Below, in pieces: positions 44,430 through 52,601 of a stretch of DNA of 64,000 nucleotides. The notes beneath the pieces are model-generated. The model searched no databases. It had not been told where the DNA came from and worked only from the letters and a program-made list of their open reading frames with translations. The translations under genes were made by a program, and so were the position numbers. How positions within the stretch are numbered: position 1 is the stretch's first letter; each line of letters begins with the position of its first letter. Source of the stretch: Mucilaginibacter sp. OK268 (GTDB taxonomy: Bacteria > Bacteroidota > Bacteroidia > Sphingobacteriales > Sphingobacteriaceae); contig NZ_FNJV01000001.1 in assembly GCF_900103125.1 (NCBI RefSeq), positions 496,001 to 560,000 of the forward strand, in the 5' to 3' direction.

Positions 44430-46880
44430 TTATACTGTTTTCATGCTTTCACTGACCAGCGCGGCGATGCCTTTTTCCATGCTGCCGTATTTCGCGGCAT
44501 ATTCCTGGACCAGGACGCGTTCGGTCCCTTCGGTGGTATAGGCGTAATATTCCTCGGGTGACAGTTCGTTTTTATAAACCTTCATCACCTGCCCGCCCAG
44601 GTCGATATAGATCTCCCGGTTATCCTTGTTGACCGATAAAACCTGTTGTTTGCCTTTATCTGACATCCCGAGCGTTTCCTGAAGTTTATCGAATTTGTTC
44701 ATGTAGCTGCGCATATCCATCAGGATTTTAATGGACGCGTTATTGATGATCGCATCCTTGACAATGGGCGAACTGACCAGGTCATCCAGTTCTTGGCTGA
44801 CAACATTCGGTACGCCATTGAACTTGCGCATGGTTTTGAACGCGTATTGTATGAATCCCGCCATGCCGGAATTGGCGATGGCTTTCCAGGCCTCGTCAAT
44901 GGTGAGTACTTTCCGGACACCTTTCAATTTGCGCATTTTGGAAAGGAACAGTTCCATGATGATCAGCGTTACCACCGGAAAGAGGATCGGATGGTCTTTG
45001 ATCGCGTCCAGCTCGATGACCACAAAACGCTGATCGAGCAGGTTGAGGTTTTCATGGGCGTTCAGCAGGTAATCAAATTCACCTCCCCGGTAATAGGGCC
45101 GCAATACGTAGAGGAAATTGTCGATGTCGAAATCCTTATCCTTGACCCGCTGCGCTTTGAGGACCTGTACATAATGACTCTCCAGGTAGTCATAAAAGGA
45201 ATTAAAACCCGGCAAGTGCTGTTGATGCGCAGTGAGGTGTTCATAATAGCCTTGTAAAGCATTGGAGAGCGCCACGTACTCGCTCCGCATAAAACTCTCG
45301 TTTTCCTGTTTCCAGAGGGTAATGAGCAAAGCCTTCAGGCTCTCTTTTTTTTCGGTATCCAGTGATTGTCCATCGGGCAGGTAAAACGGGTTGAATTTAA
45401 TTGGGTTGCTTTCCTCATAGGTAAAGTAATAACCGCCCACCAGTTCACATAAACCTTTATAACTGCCCCCGATATCTACCGTGACGCAATGAGCGCCCTG
45501 GTCGTACAGGGTGCGGAGAATATGGTTTACGGTCATAGACTTGCCGCCGCCGGATGTTCCGCAAACCAGCATACCTAAATTGGAGGTGATCCCTTTTTTA
45601 CGAGGCGAGTCAAAAAGGTCGACGAAAACCGGCTTTCCGGTTAGCCGGTCGCAAAACCGGATACCCTCGGCAGGAGGATCGGACCGGTAGTTGCTTTCGA
45701 GGTTTAAAAAACAGGTGGCCTGCTCCAGGAAAGTATCAAAAGTGTCGTTCCCCGGAAAGTCCGCCGCGTTGCCAGGTATACCGGCCCACCATATCTGCGC
45801 CGCCCCGTCTGATTCCTGTTTGCTGCTGGCACCGAGCTGCGCCATGGCCGAACCAACCTGATTTTTGATGCCCTGTAAATCGGCGCGATTGTCTGTCCAG
45901 GCGATGACATTGAAATGGGCTTTAACCGGCAGCCGTTGCTGGCCAATGGCTTCATTCAGGAAATCATTGGTCGCGTCCCGGCCGATCGCGTTTTCACGGC
46001 TGTAGGCGGAAAGGGATTGCAACCGCAGTTTTTTGGCTTCCAGTTGTTTGAGCGTTTTTCCGGTGTCACCAATAAAAAAGTATTGATTATAGAGATGATT
46101 ACAGTCCAGCAGGAGGTTGAGCTGCGTAGCAAATCCGATCGGGAATTTAGTTTTGTCGGTACTATACTTGTCATAGCTGATCCTGCTCCCGCAAAGGGAT
46201 GGCAGGTACTCCGCATCACCCAGGGTGAACAACTGGGCATGCTGGTCTCCAATCTGTAGCCGGTCTTTGAGGTGAATGTCTTTGAGCATAGGTCGTTCAT
46301 CTGCCTTTAGCAGAAAACAATACTGCTCCAGTATACCCGCTTTTTTTTCGGTGCCTGCTATGGCCTCATTGTCCAGCCTTTTTAATTGGATAAATCCGTT
46401 GTCACCAAGGATACGTTCGAATTGTCCGGCTTTCTCCAGGAAGGCCGGTAGCGAACGGTCGTCAATGGTTTGCTTCGGTGTAACGCTTTTGCGCAGGATG
46501 CCTGAAAATCCACTGGTAGCTGGTTTCCGGTCATCGGCCTTTTGGGTCAGCATCAGGTAACAGGTATGGTCGAGGAATGGCCTGCCGCTGAAATGACGGT
46601 CAGCGGCCGCAGTGAGAAAGCCGGCCTGGATACCCCGCGTTCCGGTATAGCTATTCCTCATAAATATATCCTGCTTGTGGACAATACTGTGTTTGGGCAA
46701 TACTTTAACCGCCCTGATCCAGCTCTGGTGATAGGTCTCATAATCCTCATCTGAGAGGGTAAAGATCTCTGGCATAAAAACCTGGTAGGCAATGGTCAGG
46801 TCGCCCTGGACCGAAACCATGCAGTCATGCTCGACTTTATAAACGGGAAAAACTTGTTCAGCACGGGTGAATAGGGCCAT
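44430..46880 (-). CDS. traG: TraG, VirB4-type conjugation ATPase
   Basis: 816 aa from ATG 46880, 2 bp after the traF stop; a TTG at 46886 would overlap traF. Walker A is CGTSGGGKSMT at about 440-448 and Walker B is KVLTIDEAWKAI. Also typical are the N-terminal FPVYKVEHDCMVS and the SNYRSDPPAEGIRFCDRLTGKPVFVDLFDSP segment just before the P-loop. It powers assembly of the transfer channel at the inner membrane. Confidence 0.95.
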   Translation of the reverse strand: MALFTRAEQVFPVYKVEHDCMVSVQGDLTIAYQVFMPEIFTLSDEDYETYHQSWIRAVKVLPKHSIVHKQDIFMRNSYTGTRGIQAGFLTAAADRHFSGRPFLDHTCYLMLTQKADDRKPATSGFSGILRKSVTPKQTIDDRSLPAFLEKAGQFERILGDNGFIQLKRLDNEAIAGTEKKAGILEQYCFLLKADERPMLKDIHLKDRLQIGDQHAQLFTLGDAEYLPSLCGSRISYDKYSTDKTKFPIGFATQLNLLLDCNHLYNQYFFIGDTGKTLKQLEAKKLRLQSLSAYSRENAIGRDATNDFLNEAIGQQRLPVKAHFNVIAWTDNRADLQGIKNQVGSAMAQLGASSKQESDGAAQIWWAGIPGNAADFPGNDTFDTFLEQATCFLNLESNYRSDPPAEGIRFCDRLTGKPVFVDLFDSPRKKGITSNLGMLVCGTSGGGKSMTVNHILRTLYDQGAHCVTVDIGGSYKGLCELVGGYYFTYEESNPIKFNPFYLPDGQSLDTEKKESLKALLITLWKQENESFMRSEYVALSNALQGYYEHLTAHQQHLPGFNSFYDYLESHYVQVLKAQRVKDKDFDIDNFLYVLRPYYRGGEFDYLLNAHENLNLLDQRFVVIELDAIKDHPILFPVVTLIIMELFLSKMRKLKGVRKVLTIDEAWKAIANSGMAGFIQYAFKTMRKFNGVPNVVSQELDDLVSSPIVKDAIINNASIKILMDMRSYMNKFDKLQETLGMSDKGKQQVLSVNKDNREIYIDLGGQVMKVYKNELSPEEYYAYTTEGTERVLVQEYAAKYGSMEKGIAALVSESMKTV

Positions 46881-46882
46881 GA

Positions 46883-47197
46883 TCAACGGATTAATCGGGT
46901 GAATACTTGACGTGAATTAAATTTGAGGTAACCGGGCAGGTATCGTTTAGCGGTATATTTCATCAGGCCGTGCTGGCCGTATTTATGGCTGAGCTTAAAT
47001 ACCTGGAAAAACAGGATGCCACCCAGGGCCCCGATCAGGATAATACAGATCACTATGGGCAATCCTGAAATGTATAACACGGCGAAAAAAAACAGCAGCG
47101 CTACTAACCCGGCGGCCAGGTAACCGATATATTGAGCCTTAAGCCCCTTAAATTCGATCGGTTTATTGATTCCTTTATTGATTTGATAGACAGGCAT
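46883..47197 (-). CDS. traF: TraF, DUF4133 transfer membrane protein
   Basis: 104 aa. Begins YQINKGINKPIEFKGLKAQYI, the signature of DUF4133/TraF, with two TM helices (IGYLAAGLVALLFFFAVLYI and PIVICIILIGALGGILFFQVF) and KYGQHGLMKYTAKRYLP. It is a VirB3-like partner of the TraG ATPase. Confidence 0.94.
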   Translation of the reverse strand: MPVYQINKGINKPIEFKGLKAQYIGYLAAGLVALLFFFAVLYISGLPIVICIILIGALGGILFFQVFKLSHKYGQHGLMKYTAKRYLPGYLKFNSRQVFTRLIR

Positions 47198-47223
47198 ACG
47201 TTGATATCCTTTCTGTTGATGAG

Positions 47224-47568
47224 TTAAATTCCTAAAAATGCTTTGATAACCGTGGCGACGATCACCAGGAAGATCATGCTCCCAAACCAGCTGGACGCGA
47301 TCTTACTCGTATCATGATCTCCGTCTCCCATTTTTTTATAAACTTTGATAGCGCCGACCAGGCCATTGATTGCTCCGATAGCGTACATGAGTTTGGTACC
47401 CGTATCAAAATAACTTTTAACCTCGGAGGTTGCCTGGTTGATCCCGGCGTTGCCATCCTGTGCCATCGCGGCCTGGTAATTCAGGGCGATTAGCGACGCG
47501 AGTATGATGGATGTTTTGATCGCTGCGACCAGTCGCTCATTTCTATTTTTTAAAAACAGCTTTTTCAT
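47224..47568 (-). CDS. traE: TraE, DUF4134 pilin-like protein
   Basis: 114 aa. Signal peptide ending in AAMAQDGNAG, then INQATSEVKSYFDTGTKLMYAIGAINGLVGAIKVYKKMGDGD and a second hydrophobic helix (SWFGSMIFLVIVATVIKAFLGI). Classic DUF4134/TraE, a VirB2-like pilin candidate. Confidence 0.94.
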   Translation of the reverse strand: MKKLFLKNRNERLVAAIKTSIILASLIALNYQAAMAQDGNAGINQATSEVKSYFDTGTKLMYAIGAINGLVGAIKVYKKMGDGDHDTSKIASSWFGSMIFLVIVATVIKAFLGI

Positions 47569-47578
47569 AACAGCAGGT

Positions 47579-48148
47579 TTAATCTTCGTTTGTCCAATAG
47601 TTTGCTAAGTCGGCATCCGATAGAGGAAAGGGAAACTGGGCAGCGCCTTCATCCAGCAGGAAATCATTGATCTGCCTTTGATAGTCTGTTCCGGATAAGG
47701 ACGGGTATTTTTGTATGATCAGGCGGAAAAGCATCTCGAAGTTCTCCTTGCTCTCACCGGATTCGTTGATGACGCGGATCAGTGTTTTGACTTCAGAGAC
47801 CATCTCAGAAAAATCACCAACCAACCGGCTGGAATTTCCACTCGGGAGGATGGCGGACGTGGGGTCTTCGTCTGGCCATTCGTCCGGGCTGTCCGGCGGC
47901 CCGAAGGAAAGCTCTTCCTGGTCGACAAAGGTTATATCATCTGCCTGGGCTTTACCGATGATCGCATAGTCAGCGAATTCCAGGTCTCCCCGGCCGGAAC
48001 TTTTTAATGTGGGTTGCCTGCCGAGCAGCTTGTCCATGAACCCCTGGATTTCGGCGTGGTAAAAGGTCAGCCCGACATACAGGTAATAAATCGCGATGAT
48101 AAAAAGGACGCTGACCGCGTAGGTGTACCATGAAATTTGGTGTAGCAT
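47579..48148 (-). CDS. Small membrane protein at the head of the tra operon
   Basis: 189 aa from ATG 48148 (LHQISWYTYAVSVLFIIAIYYLYVGL, one TM helix). Longer starts at 48208 or 48175 are possible but add a non-hydrophobic leader. The rest is acidic and soluble, with a helical C-terminus (ENFEMLFRLIIQKYPSLSGTDYQRQINDFLLDEG). It fits the TraD-position membrane proteins found just before TraE. Exact role unknown. Confidence 0.6.
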   Translation of the reverse strand: MLHQISWYTYAVSVLFIIAIYYLYVGLTFYHAEIQGFMDKLLGRQPTLKSSGRGDLEFADYAIIGKAQADDITFVDQEELSFGPPDSPDEWPDEDPTSAILPSGNSSRLVGDFSEMVSEVKTLIRVINESGESKENFEMLFRLIIQKYPSLSGTDYQRQINDFLLDEGAAQFPFPLSDADLANYWTNED

Positions 48149-48219
48149 AATGTGAGATTTTGGCGGCAGTTCCATTACTGCCGGCGACAGGACAAAATTT
48201 GGAAACACCCGCCCCGAAA

Positions 48220-48246
48220 CACTCCGAGTTTATCCGACTCGGAGTG
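48220..48246. promoter_or_regulatory. Inverted repeat upstream of the tra operon
   Basis: CACTCCGAGT and ACTCGGAGTG form a perfect 10-bp dyad with a 7-nt spacer, 72-98 bases before the chosen start of the first tra gene. No T-run follows, so a regulator site or leader hairpin is more likely than a terminator. Confidence 0.55.
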
Positions 48247-48261
48247 CAACTATTTTTATTT

Positions 48262-48291
48262 GATATAAAAAAAGCGGCGTTTAGCCGCTTT
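48262..48291 (-). terminator. Intrinsic terminator after the RteC-like gene
   Basis: AAAGCGGC-TAAAC-GCCGCTTT followed by TTTTTATA on the minus strand, 13 bases after the stop of the RteC-like gene. It separates the regulatory genes from the tra operon. Confidence 0.85.
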
Positions 48292-48304
48292 GATCCATAG
48301 ATTC

Positions 48305-49141
48305 TTACTTGAATTTTTTCTGTACCCGGAGTAGGAAAGCCTCCTTCATTTCGTCGATATAAACCGTTGGGCTCGGTCGTCCGCAGAGCCAGTCATAGGT
48401 GTCATAGAAGTTCCCGAGCGAGATATTAAAACTCTTCTCAATGAATTTGACAATGCTTTTGAGGTTTTTTTTGCCAAAGGCTTCTGTTGCATGCCAACTG
48501 TAGATGAGCTCGATCAGGGCGCATTTGGTTTGCTTCCAGTTAAAATCCCTGAATTCGGAGTCGATCTGCACGATGGCTTCTTTTTGATTGATCTTTTGTA
48601 TGGAATGTTCCAGGTATTCCTGCATCAGCTCGCTGGCTAAAACCTGTGCCAGTTTGTGATCATGAGTAGTGCTGAAAGTTGGGTCAAAGTCAATGACGCA
48701 TTGATCAGGGTCGAGATGGACGTCGTAATTTCCCCGGACAAAGTAATATTCATCCAGATAGGTTGCCTGGGTCCGGACATACTGATAAAAAGAGAGGTTG
48801 CTCTCAAAGAAATGATAAAGGACCCTGATTTCATTGGCGTAATACTCGGCCACAACCTTTCCGTCACCAATGGGCTTTCGGATCTCGATATGGAGCAACG
48901 ATTGGTAGAAAATGAGCTGGGACTTGAATTTGGGCTTGATATGTTTGAAGAACACGATCTCTTCTGCCGGCGTTCCCGGATTATTCAACTTGCAGTAATC
49001 TTTCAATTTTCGCAGGTATTTTAAGCAGGCGTGTATGGATTTTTCCAGTCGTTTGATCACTTGGTCTTCTTCCAGTACCAGGGCATTCAGATCCCTGTTC
49101 AGATCTGCATAAAGCCGTTCGCTAAATTTAGTTATCATCAT
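48305..49141 (-). CDS. rteC: RteC-domain regulator, 278 aa
   Basis: Helical soluble protein with the RteC-family pattern: ERLYADLNRDLNALV, EIVFFKHIKPKFKSQLIFYQSLLHIE, FFESNLSFYQYVRTQATYLDEYYFVR and the C-terminal DNA-binding-like part KTIVKFIEKSFNISLGNFYDTY-type. In CTnDOT, RteC activates excision and transfer genes as the end of a two-component cascade. Here it lies just upstream of the tra operon on the same strand. Confidence 0.85.
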   Translation of the reverse strand: MMITKFSERLYADLNRDLNALVLEEDQVIKRLEKSIHACLKYLRKLKDYCKLNNPGTPAEEIVFFKHIKPKFKSQLIFYQSLLHIEIRKPIGDGKVVAEYYANEIRVLYHFFESNLSFYQYVRTQATYLDEYYFVRGNYDVHLDPDQCVIDFDPTFSTTHDHKLAQVLASELMQEYLEHSIQKINQKEAIVQIDSEFRDFNWKQTKCALIELIYSWHATEAFGKKNLKSIVKFIEKSFNISLGNFYDTYDWLCGRPSPTVYIDEMKEAFLLRVQKKFK

Positions 49142-49229
49142 AATTAACCGTTAGGTAAAGGGCCTTGTCACCGGTTAACAGAAACTGGTATCACAAACAA
49201 AGCCGCACAGGTAATCATTTTTTCATAGT

Positions 49230-50417
49230 TCAGCCTTTCTGTTTTAATTCAGGGAAATAAGTTTTATGAACATAATTGATCATCTTTTGCAGGTAATCCC
49301 GTACGACGGCAGCGGAAGTCTGATCAAGGCCGTAAAATGCCCGGGAGAAGCTTTTTAGAGAAATATTACCCTGCTTTCGCGTGCTGAAGTGCCGGGAAAA
49401 AAAACGGGTTATTTTGGAGACATTGGTATCCGGAAAACAGCCTGTCTGCGAGAAAATACGAATAAACATGGCAAACTGCGGCACGGAGAGATTGAGCGGC
49501 AAGCGAACCGGAACATTCGTTTTGATTAATAAACTGCTTCGGAGGTCCTGGTTTTCTGTTTTTTCATAAAGCCAGGGTAACAAAGCCAGGTCGACGGATA
49601 AAAGCTCGGGTTGCCATGCCTTCTCCGGGTTAACAGCAATGGTTGATAGTGTTTTAATTTGCTGCACAATGAAAGTTTCCCGGTCAGCTTTGTCGGGTAA
49701 CTGGTTTAAATTGGACTGGATATAGTCCTGGTACCAGTATAAAAGATGCAGAGTGTTCAGGTTTTGCCGGTAAAGTACCCGGGCCAGTTGGTCGGTTGTA
49801 GTTCCCCCTGGCGCATGGATGAACTGCTGAACGGTCCCTAAGAGGTTCTGCGCGTGTTCGGCCTGGCGATAGGAGAGGCCGGACTGCAAAGCATCAGCGA
49901 TCATTTCCTCTACCGAAATGTCAATAACGCCGATCAGCGCCGGTTCAATCCCAGCCGCTGGATGTGAAATGATATCCCGCCGGTACCCGGCCAACTTTCC
50001 GCACTGCTGGCGGCAGTTGTAAATCGTCGTTTTATAGTCCGGGTCGAAATAGGAATAGCATTGATGTTGAAGAAAATCCAAAAGCTGTTCTAACTCGTTG
50101 AGGATTTGCTCATCATATGGCGGTGTGGGTTTCTTCTTTTTTGCAAACGTATCAGCAGCCGGTATTATATTGCTGATTTGATTGGATAACTGGGTAAGAC
50201 CAGCCTGGTGGTATTGTACATACCTGGTGATAACCAGGTCTTTCGCGGAACTGAAAAGCTCATGTACCCATTTTTCCTTCATGTTTGTGCACAGGGATTT
50301 TATGTTTCTTCGCTGAGCGGCGAGTTTTAAGTGAAAGCCGGTTTTATCGGTTTCCTCGGCTCCTTTAAGTAGGTCTCCGATAAGCTTTTCCAAATGATAT
50401 AATTCCGATTTAATCAA
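49230..50417 (-). CDS. RteC-like hypothetical protein, 395 aa
   Basis: Helical, soluble, no known catalytic motif. Its last ~90 residues (LPLNLSVPQFAMFIRIFSQ, VSKITRFFSRHFSTRKQGN, SAAVVRDYLQKMINYVHKTYF) follow the same pattern as the C-terminal part of the RteC gene 88 bp downstream, so it may be a distant paralogue and transfer regulator. The start is TTG at 50417: the next upstream codons include a stop and there is no early ATG. It lies 84 bp after the peptide gene, on the same strand. Confidence 0.55.
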   Translation of the reverse strand: MIKSELYHLEKLIGDLLKGAEETDKTGFHLKLAAQRRNIKSLCTNMKEKWVHELFSSAKDLVITRYVQYHQAGLTQLSNQISNIIPAADTFAKKKKPTPPYDEQILNELEQLLDFLQHQCYSYFDPDYKTTIYNCRQQCGKLAGYRRDIISHPAAGIEPALIGVIDISVEEMIADALQSGLSYRQAEHAQNLLGTVQQFIHAPGGTTTDQLARVLYRQNLNTLHLLYWYQDYIQSNLNQLPDKADRETFIVQQIKTLSTIAVNPEKAWQPELLSVDLALLPWLYEKTENQDLRSSLLIKTNVPVRLPLNLSVPQFAMFIRIFSQTGCFPDTNVSKITRFFSRHFSTRKQGNISLKSFSRAFYGLDQTSAAVVRDYLQKMINYVHKTYFPELKQKG

Positions 50418-50501
50418 AACCTAAAAAATAAGGGAAAATGGTTCTAATGAGCGATTTTTAGGCGTAAGTAGGGATGTTTTTAATAATTAATTAACTTTAC
50501 G

Positions 50502-50681
50502 TTAATGTTTGGCTGGTATCCCCGCATTGGCGGTAGTGATGACTATGGTCACTGTGGCGGTTGTCGGATCGGTCTCCGTCGGATTATTTATATCGGAAAA
50601 TGAACCCCTTAAATTTTCGCTGTTGAAATCACAGATGGTATTGATCCTTTTGTTAAACTTCTTTGGTCTTATATTTTTCAT
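50502..50681 (-). CDS. Candidate lanthipeptide-type precursor peptide, 59 aa
   Basis: ATG 50681 gives a leader MKNIRPKKFNKRINTICDFN then SENLRGS, which resembles the Bacteroidota class I lanthipeptide leader (Lys-rich start, then I-x-x-L/F-(N/S)-x-E-x-L-x-G-G/S). The presumed core after residue 27 has two Ser and eight Thr in about 33 residues (TETDPTTATVTIVITTANAG) but no Cys; the only Cys (17) is in the leader. A full LanB dehydratase is encoded 2 kb away. Expected products would carry dehydroamino acids without lanthionine rings (inference). A longer frame to 50780 lacks the leader pattern at its start. Confidence 0.65.
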   Translation of the reverse strand: MKNIRPKKFNKRINTICDFNSENLRGSFSDINNPTETDPTTATVTIVITTANAGIPAKH

Positions 50682-50808
50682 GATTTTGATATTTTGACCA
50701 AAGCTATTTTGACAAAGAAAGGCGCAGAACTTTATTACGCAGAGAGCCGATTGCGCGATGTAGAAACCGCCAGTTGACATTATTATGATAGATCAATTCA
50801 GTTAGCTA
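50682..50808. promoter_or_regulatory. Divergent control region between peptide gene and sensor kinase
   Basis: Read toward the peptide gene, the motif TCAAAATA occurs twice and TCAAAATC once, 15 and 9 bases apart (50683-50713), ending at the ATG. TAGCTTTG within it matches the Bacteroidota -7 element. The direct repeats are candidate sites for the LytTR regulator, or an A-rich translation-initiation region. Confidence 0.4.
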
Positions 50809-51864
50809 ATGAAAAAGCGAGTGATCATTTTCCGGCACCTTTTGGCATGGGTATTATATATTGGTTATGAGCTGTCTCTCATACAAATTACCGTAGGTTT
50901 AAACCCATCTGCATTTCATTACTTGATTTTCTATCTGCTGAATATTTGCCTGTTTTATTTTAATGCCCACGTAATTCTTGACTTTGCGTTTTTTAAAACC
51001 AGGAAACCTTATCTGGTATCAAGCGTTTTAATTTTTTTAGAAATTATCACCTATCTCTTTATCAAGCTGGAGTTGGATCGTATATTATCGGGAGCCAGGC
51101 ATTTAAGCCTGACGGTCAATCTTGTCAATGAAAAACTTTGGTTGACAAATATCTGGCGGGAGATATTTTTTATAGGATTCAGCATCGCTTATTGGTCTAT
51201 GCTCTATATGATGAGGTTTAAAGAAAAGAACCACGCGATGAAAACCGAGCAGTTGAAGACAAAAGCAGCAGCACTCGAACTGGAGAACAAATATATCACG
51301 GCAGAAAATGCCTACCTGCAAAATCAGATCAGCCCGCACCTCCTGTTTAATTCTTTGAATTTTATTTATAATTCCATCCATAATTTGTCGGACAGGGCAG
51401 GGAGAGGGGTTATGCTCTTAGCGGAGATCATGCGCTATTCGTTGGTTTCAAGTGAAGACAAACGGACAGTCTTGTTAAACAATGAAATAGAACAAATCAA
51501 TAGACTTATCGAGTTGAGTCACCTTAGGTTTCAGGAACAATTCTTTCTCAAATTCAGAAAGAAAGGAAAATTCTCCGGTGTCAGGATCCTGCCGCTGATC
51601 TTGATCACGCTTGTTGAAAATATGATGAAGCACGGAGATCTCGGAGAGATTGGAAAACCTGCCGTGATCAGACTGGAACATAAGGATAATTTACTTGTTT
51701 TTGAAACCAGGAATAAAAAAAGATCAGGAAGCCCCCACCCAAAAGGGGGCCTTGGTCTGAAAAATATTGAAAAACGACTGATTAACTTCTACCAGAACCG
51801 GTTTCAGCTGGATATCCTGGATAGAAGTGACGAGTTTTCAGTTACACTAACCCTAAGCTTATGA
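50809..51864 (+). CDS. LytS-type sensor histidine kinase, 351 aa
   Basis: Four TM helices in the first ~135 residues (LAWVLYIGYELSLIQI, YLIFYLLNICLFYFNAHVI, YLVSSVLIFLEIITYLFI, IFFIGFSIAYWSMLYMM), a short coiled coil, then the His_kinase domain with H177 in QISPHLLFNSLNFI. The ATP lid region is LVENMMKHGD and GGLGLKNIEKRL. It overlaps the response regulator by 4 bases. No periplasmic sensor domain, like peptide-sensing AgrC/ComD-type kinases. Confidence 0.92.
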   Translation: MKKRVIIFRHLLAWVLYIGYELSLIQITVGLNPSAFHYLIFYLLNICLFYFNAHVILDFAFFKTRKPYLVSSVLIFLEIITYLFIKLELDRILSGARHLSLTVNLVNEKLWLTNIWREIFFIGFSIAYWSMLYMMRFKEKNHAMKTEQLKTKAAALELENKYITAENAYLQNQISPHLLFNSLNFIYNSIHNLSDRAGRGVMLLAEIMRYSLVSSEDKRTVLLNNEIEQINRLIELSHLRFQEQFFLKFRKKGKFSGVRILPLILITLVENMMKHGDLGEIGKPAVIRLEHKDNLLVFETRNKKRSGSPHPKGGLGLKNIEKRLINFYQNRFQLDILDRSDEFSVTLTLSL

Positions 51865-52592
51865 ATTTCACCTGTTATGTCATCGATGATGAGTCCGACG
51901 CGATAACCCTTTTAAAAGAATATATTGAACTCACACCCGGTTTGGAACTGATCGGTTCGAATCAAAACCCGCTGATCGCCCTCGACGAGCTGACCAGCAG
52001 GAACGCGCCGGATATTGCTTTTATTGATGTCGATATGCGTCAGCTCTCCGGGATGGAGCTGGCTGGGATGGTCAACCTGTACACAACAGTGGTATTTACG
52101 ACAGCCTTCCCGGAATATGCCCTACAGGCGTTTGAGAAAGAGGCGTTTGACTTCCTGTTAAAGCCGATCAATTACGAACGTTTTGCTAAATGTATACAGA
52201 AAGCTAAAAGAAAAATAAAAAGACCGGGTTATGAAGAAATTGGTATGGAAGATTTCTTCAATATAAAAAGTGAAGTTAAGGGCCGAATGGTAAAAATTAG
52301 ATTCGACGAAGTAGTTTACATAGAGGGGGCGGTTAATTATATCCAGATTCATACGTTAAAGGAAAAGCATATCACTTACTTAACGATACAGGAAATCGAA
52401 CGTCATCTGCCCAGGCAGACATTTGTCCGCATTCATCGCTCTTTTATCGTTAATATTAATTTTGTAAAAGTGATCGAACGAGCGCGGATTAGATTGGACA
52501 ATGGCGAGTTTCTGGGCCTTGGAGACCACTACAAACAGAAATTTCTGGATTTTATGGACGCCCGCTTAATTAAAACGAATCGGGTCTCCTGA
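51861..52592 (+). CDS. LytTR response regulator, 243 aa
   Basis: Receiver domain at 1-120 (YVIDDESDAI; phospho-acceptor D56 in FIDVDM; FTTAFPEYALQAFEKEAFDFLLKPI), then a LytTR DNA-binding domain from ~145 (VVYIEGAVNYIQIHT, FVRIHRSFIVNINFVKVIER). Translationally coupled to the kinase (ATGA overlap). It faces the dehydratase gene with only 9 bp between their stops. Confidence 0.94.
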   Translation: MNFTCYVIDDESDAITLLKEYIELTPGLELIGSNQNPLIALDELTSRNAPDIAFIDVDMRQLSGMELAGMVNLYTTVVFTTAFPEYALQAFEKEAFDFLLKPINYERFAKCIQKAKRKIKRPGYEEIGMEDFFNIKSEVKGRMVKIRFDEVVYIEGAVNYIQIHTLKEKHITYLTIQEIERHLPRQTFVRIHRSFIVNINFVKVIERARIRLDNGEFLGLGDHYKQKFLDFMDARLIKTNRVS

Positions 52593-52601
52593 AACGCGGT
52601 G

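Noticed and set aside
50509..50697. Plus-strand hydrophobic frame opposite the peptide gene
   Set aside because: It is the antisense of the candidate precursor. The leader pattern on the minus strand is the better explanation, although a membrane peptide cannot be fully excluded.
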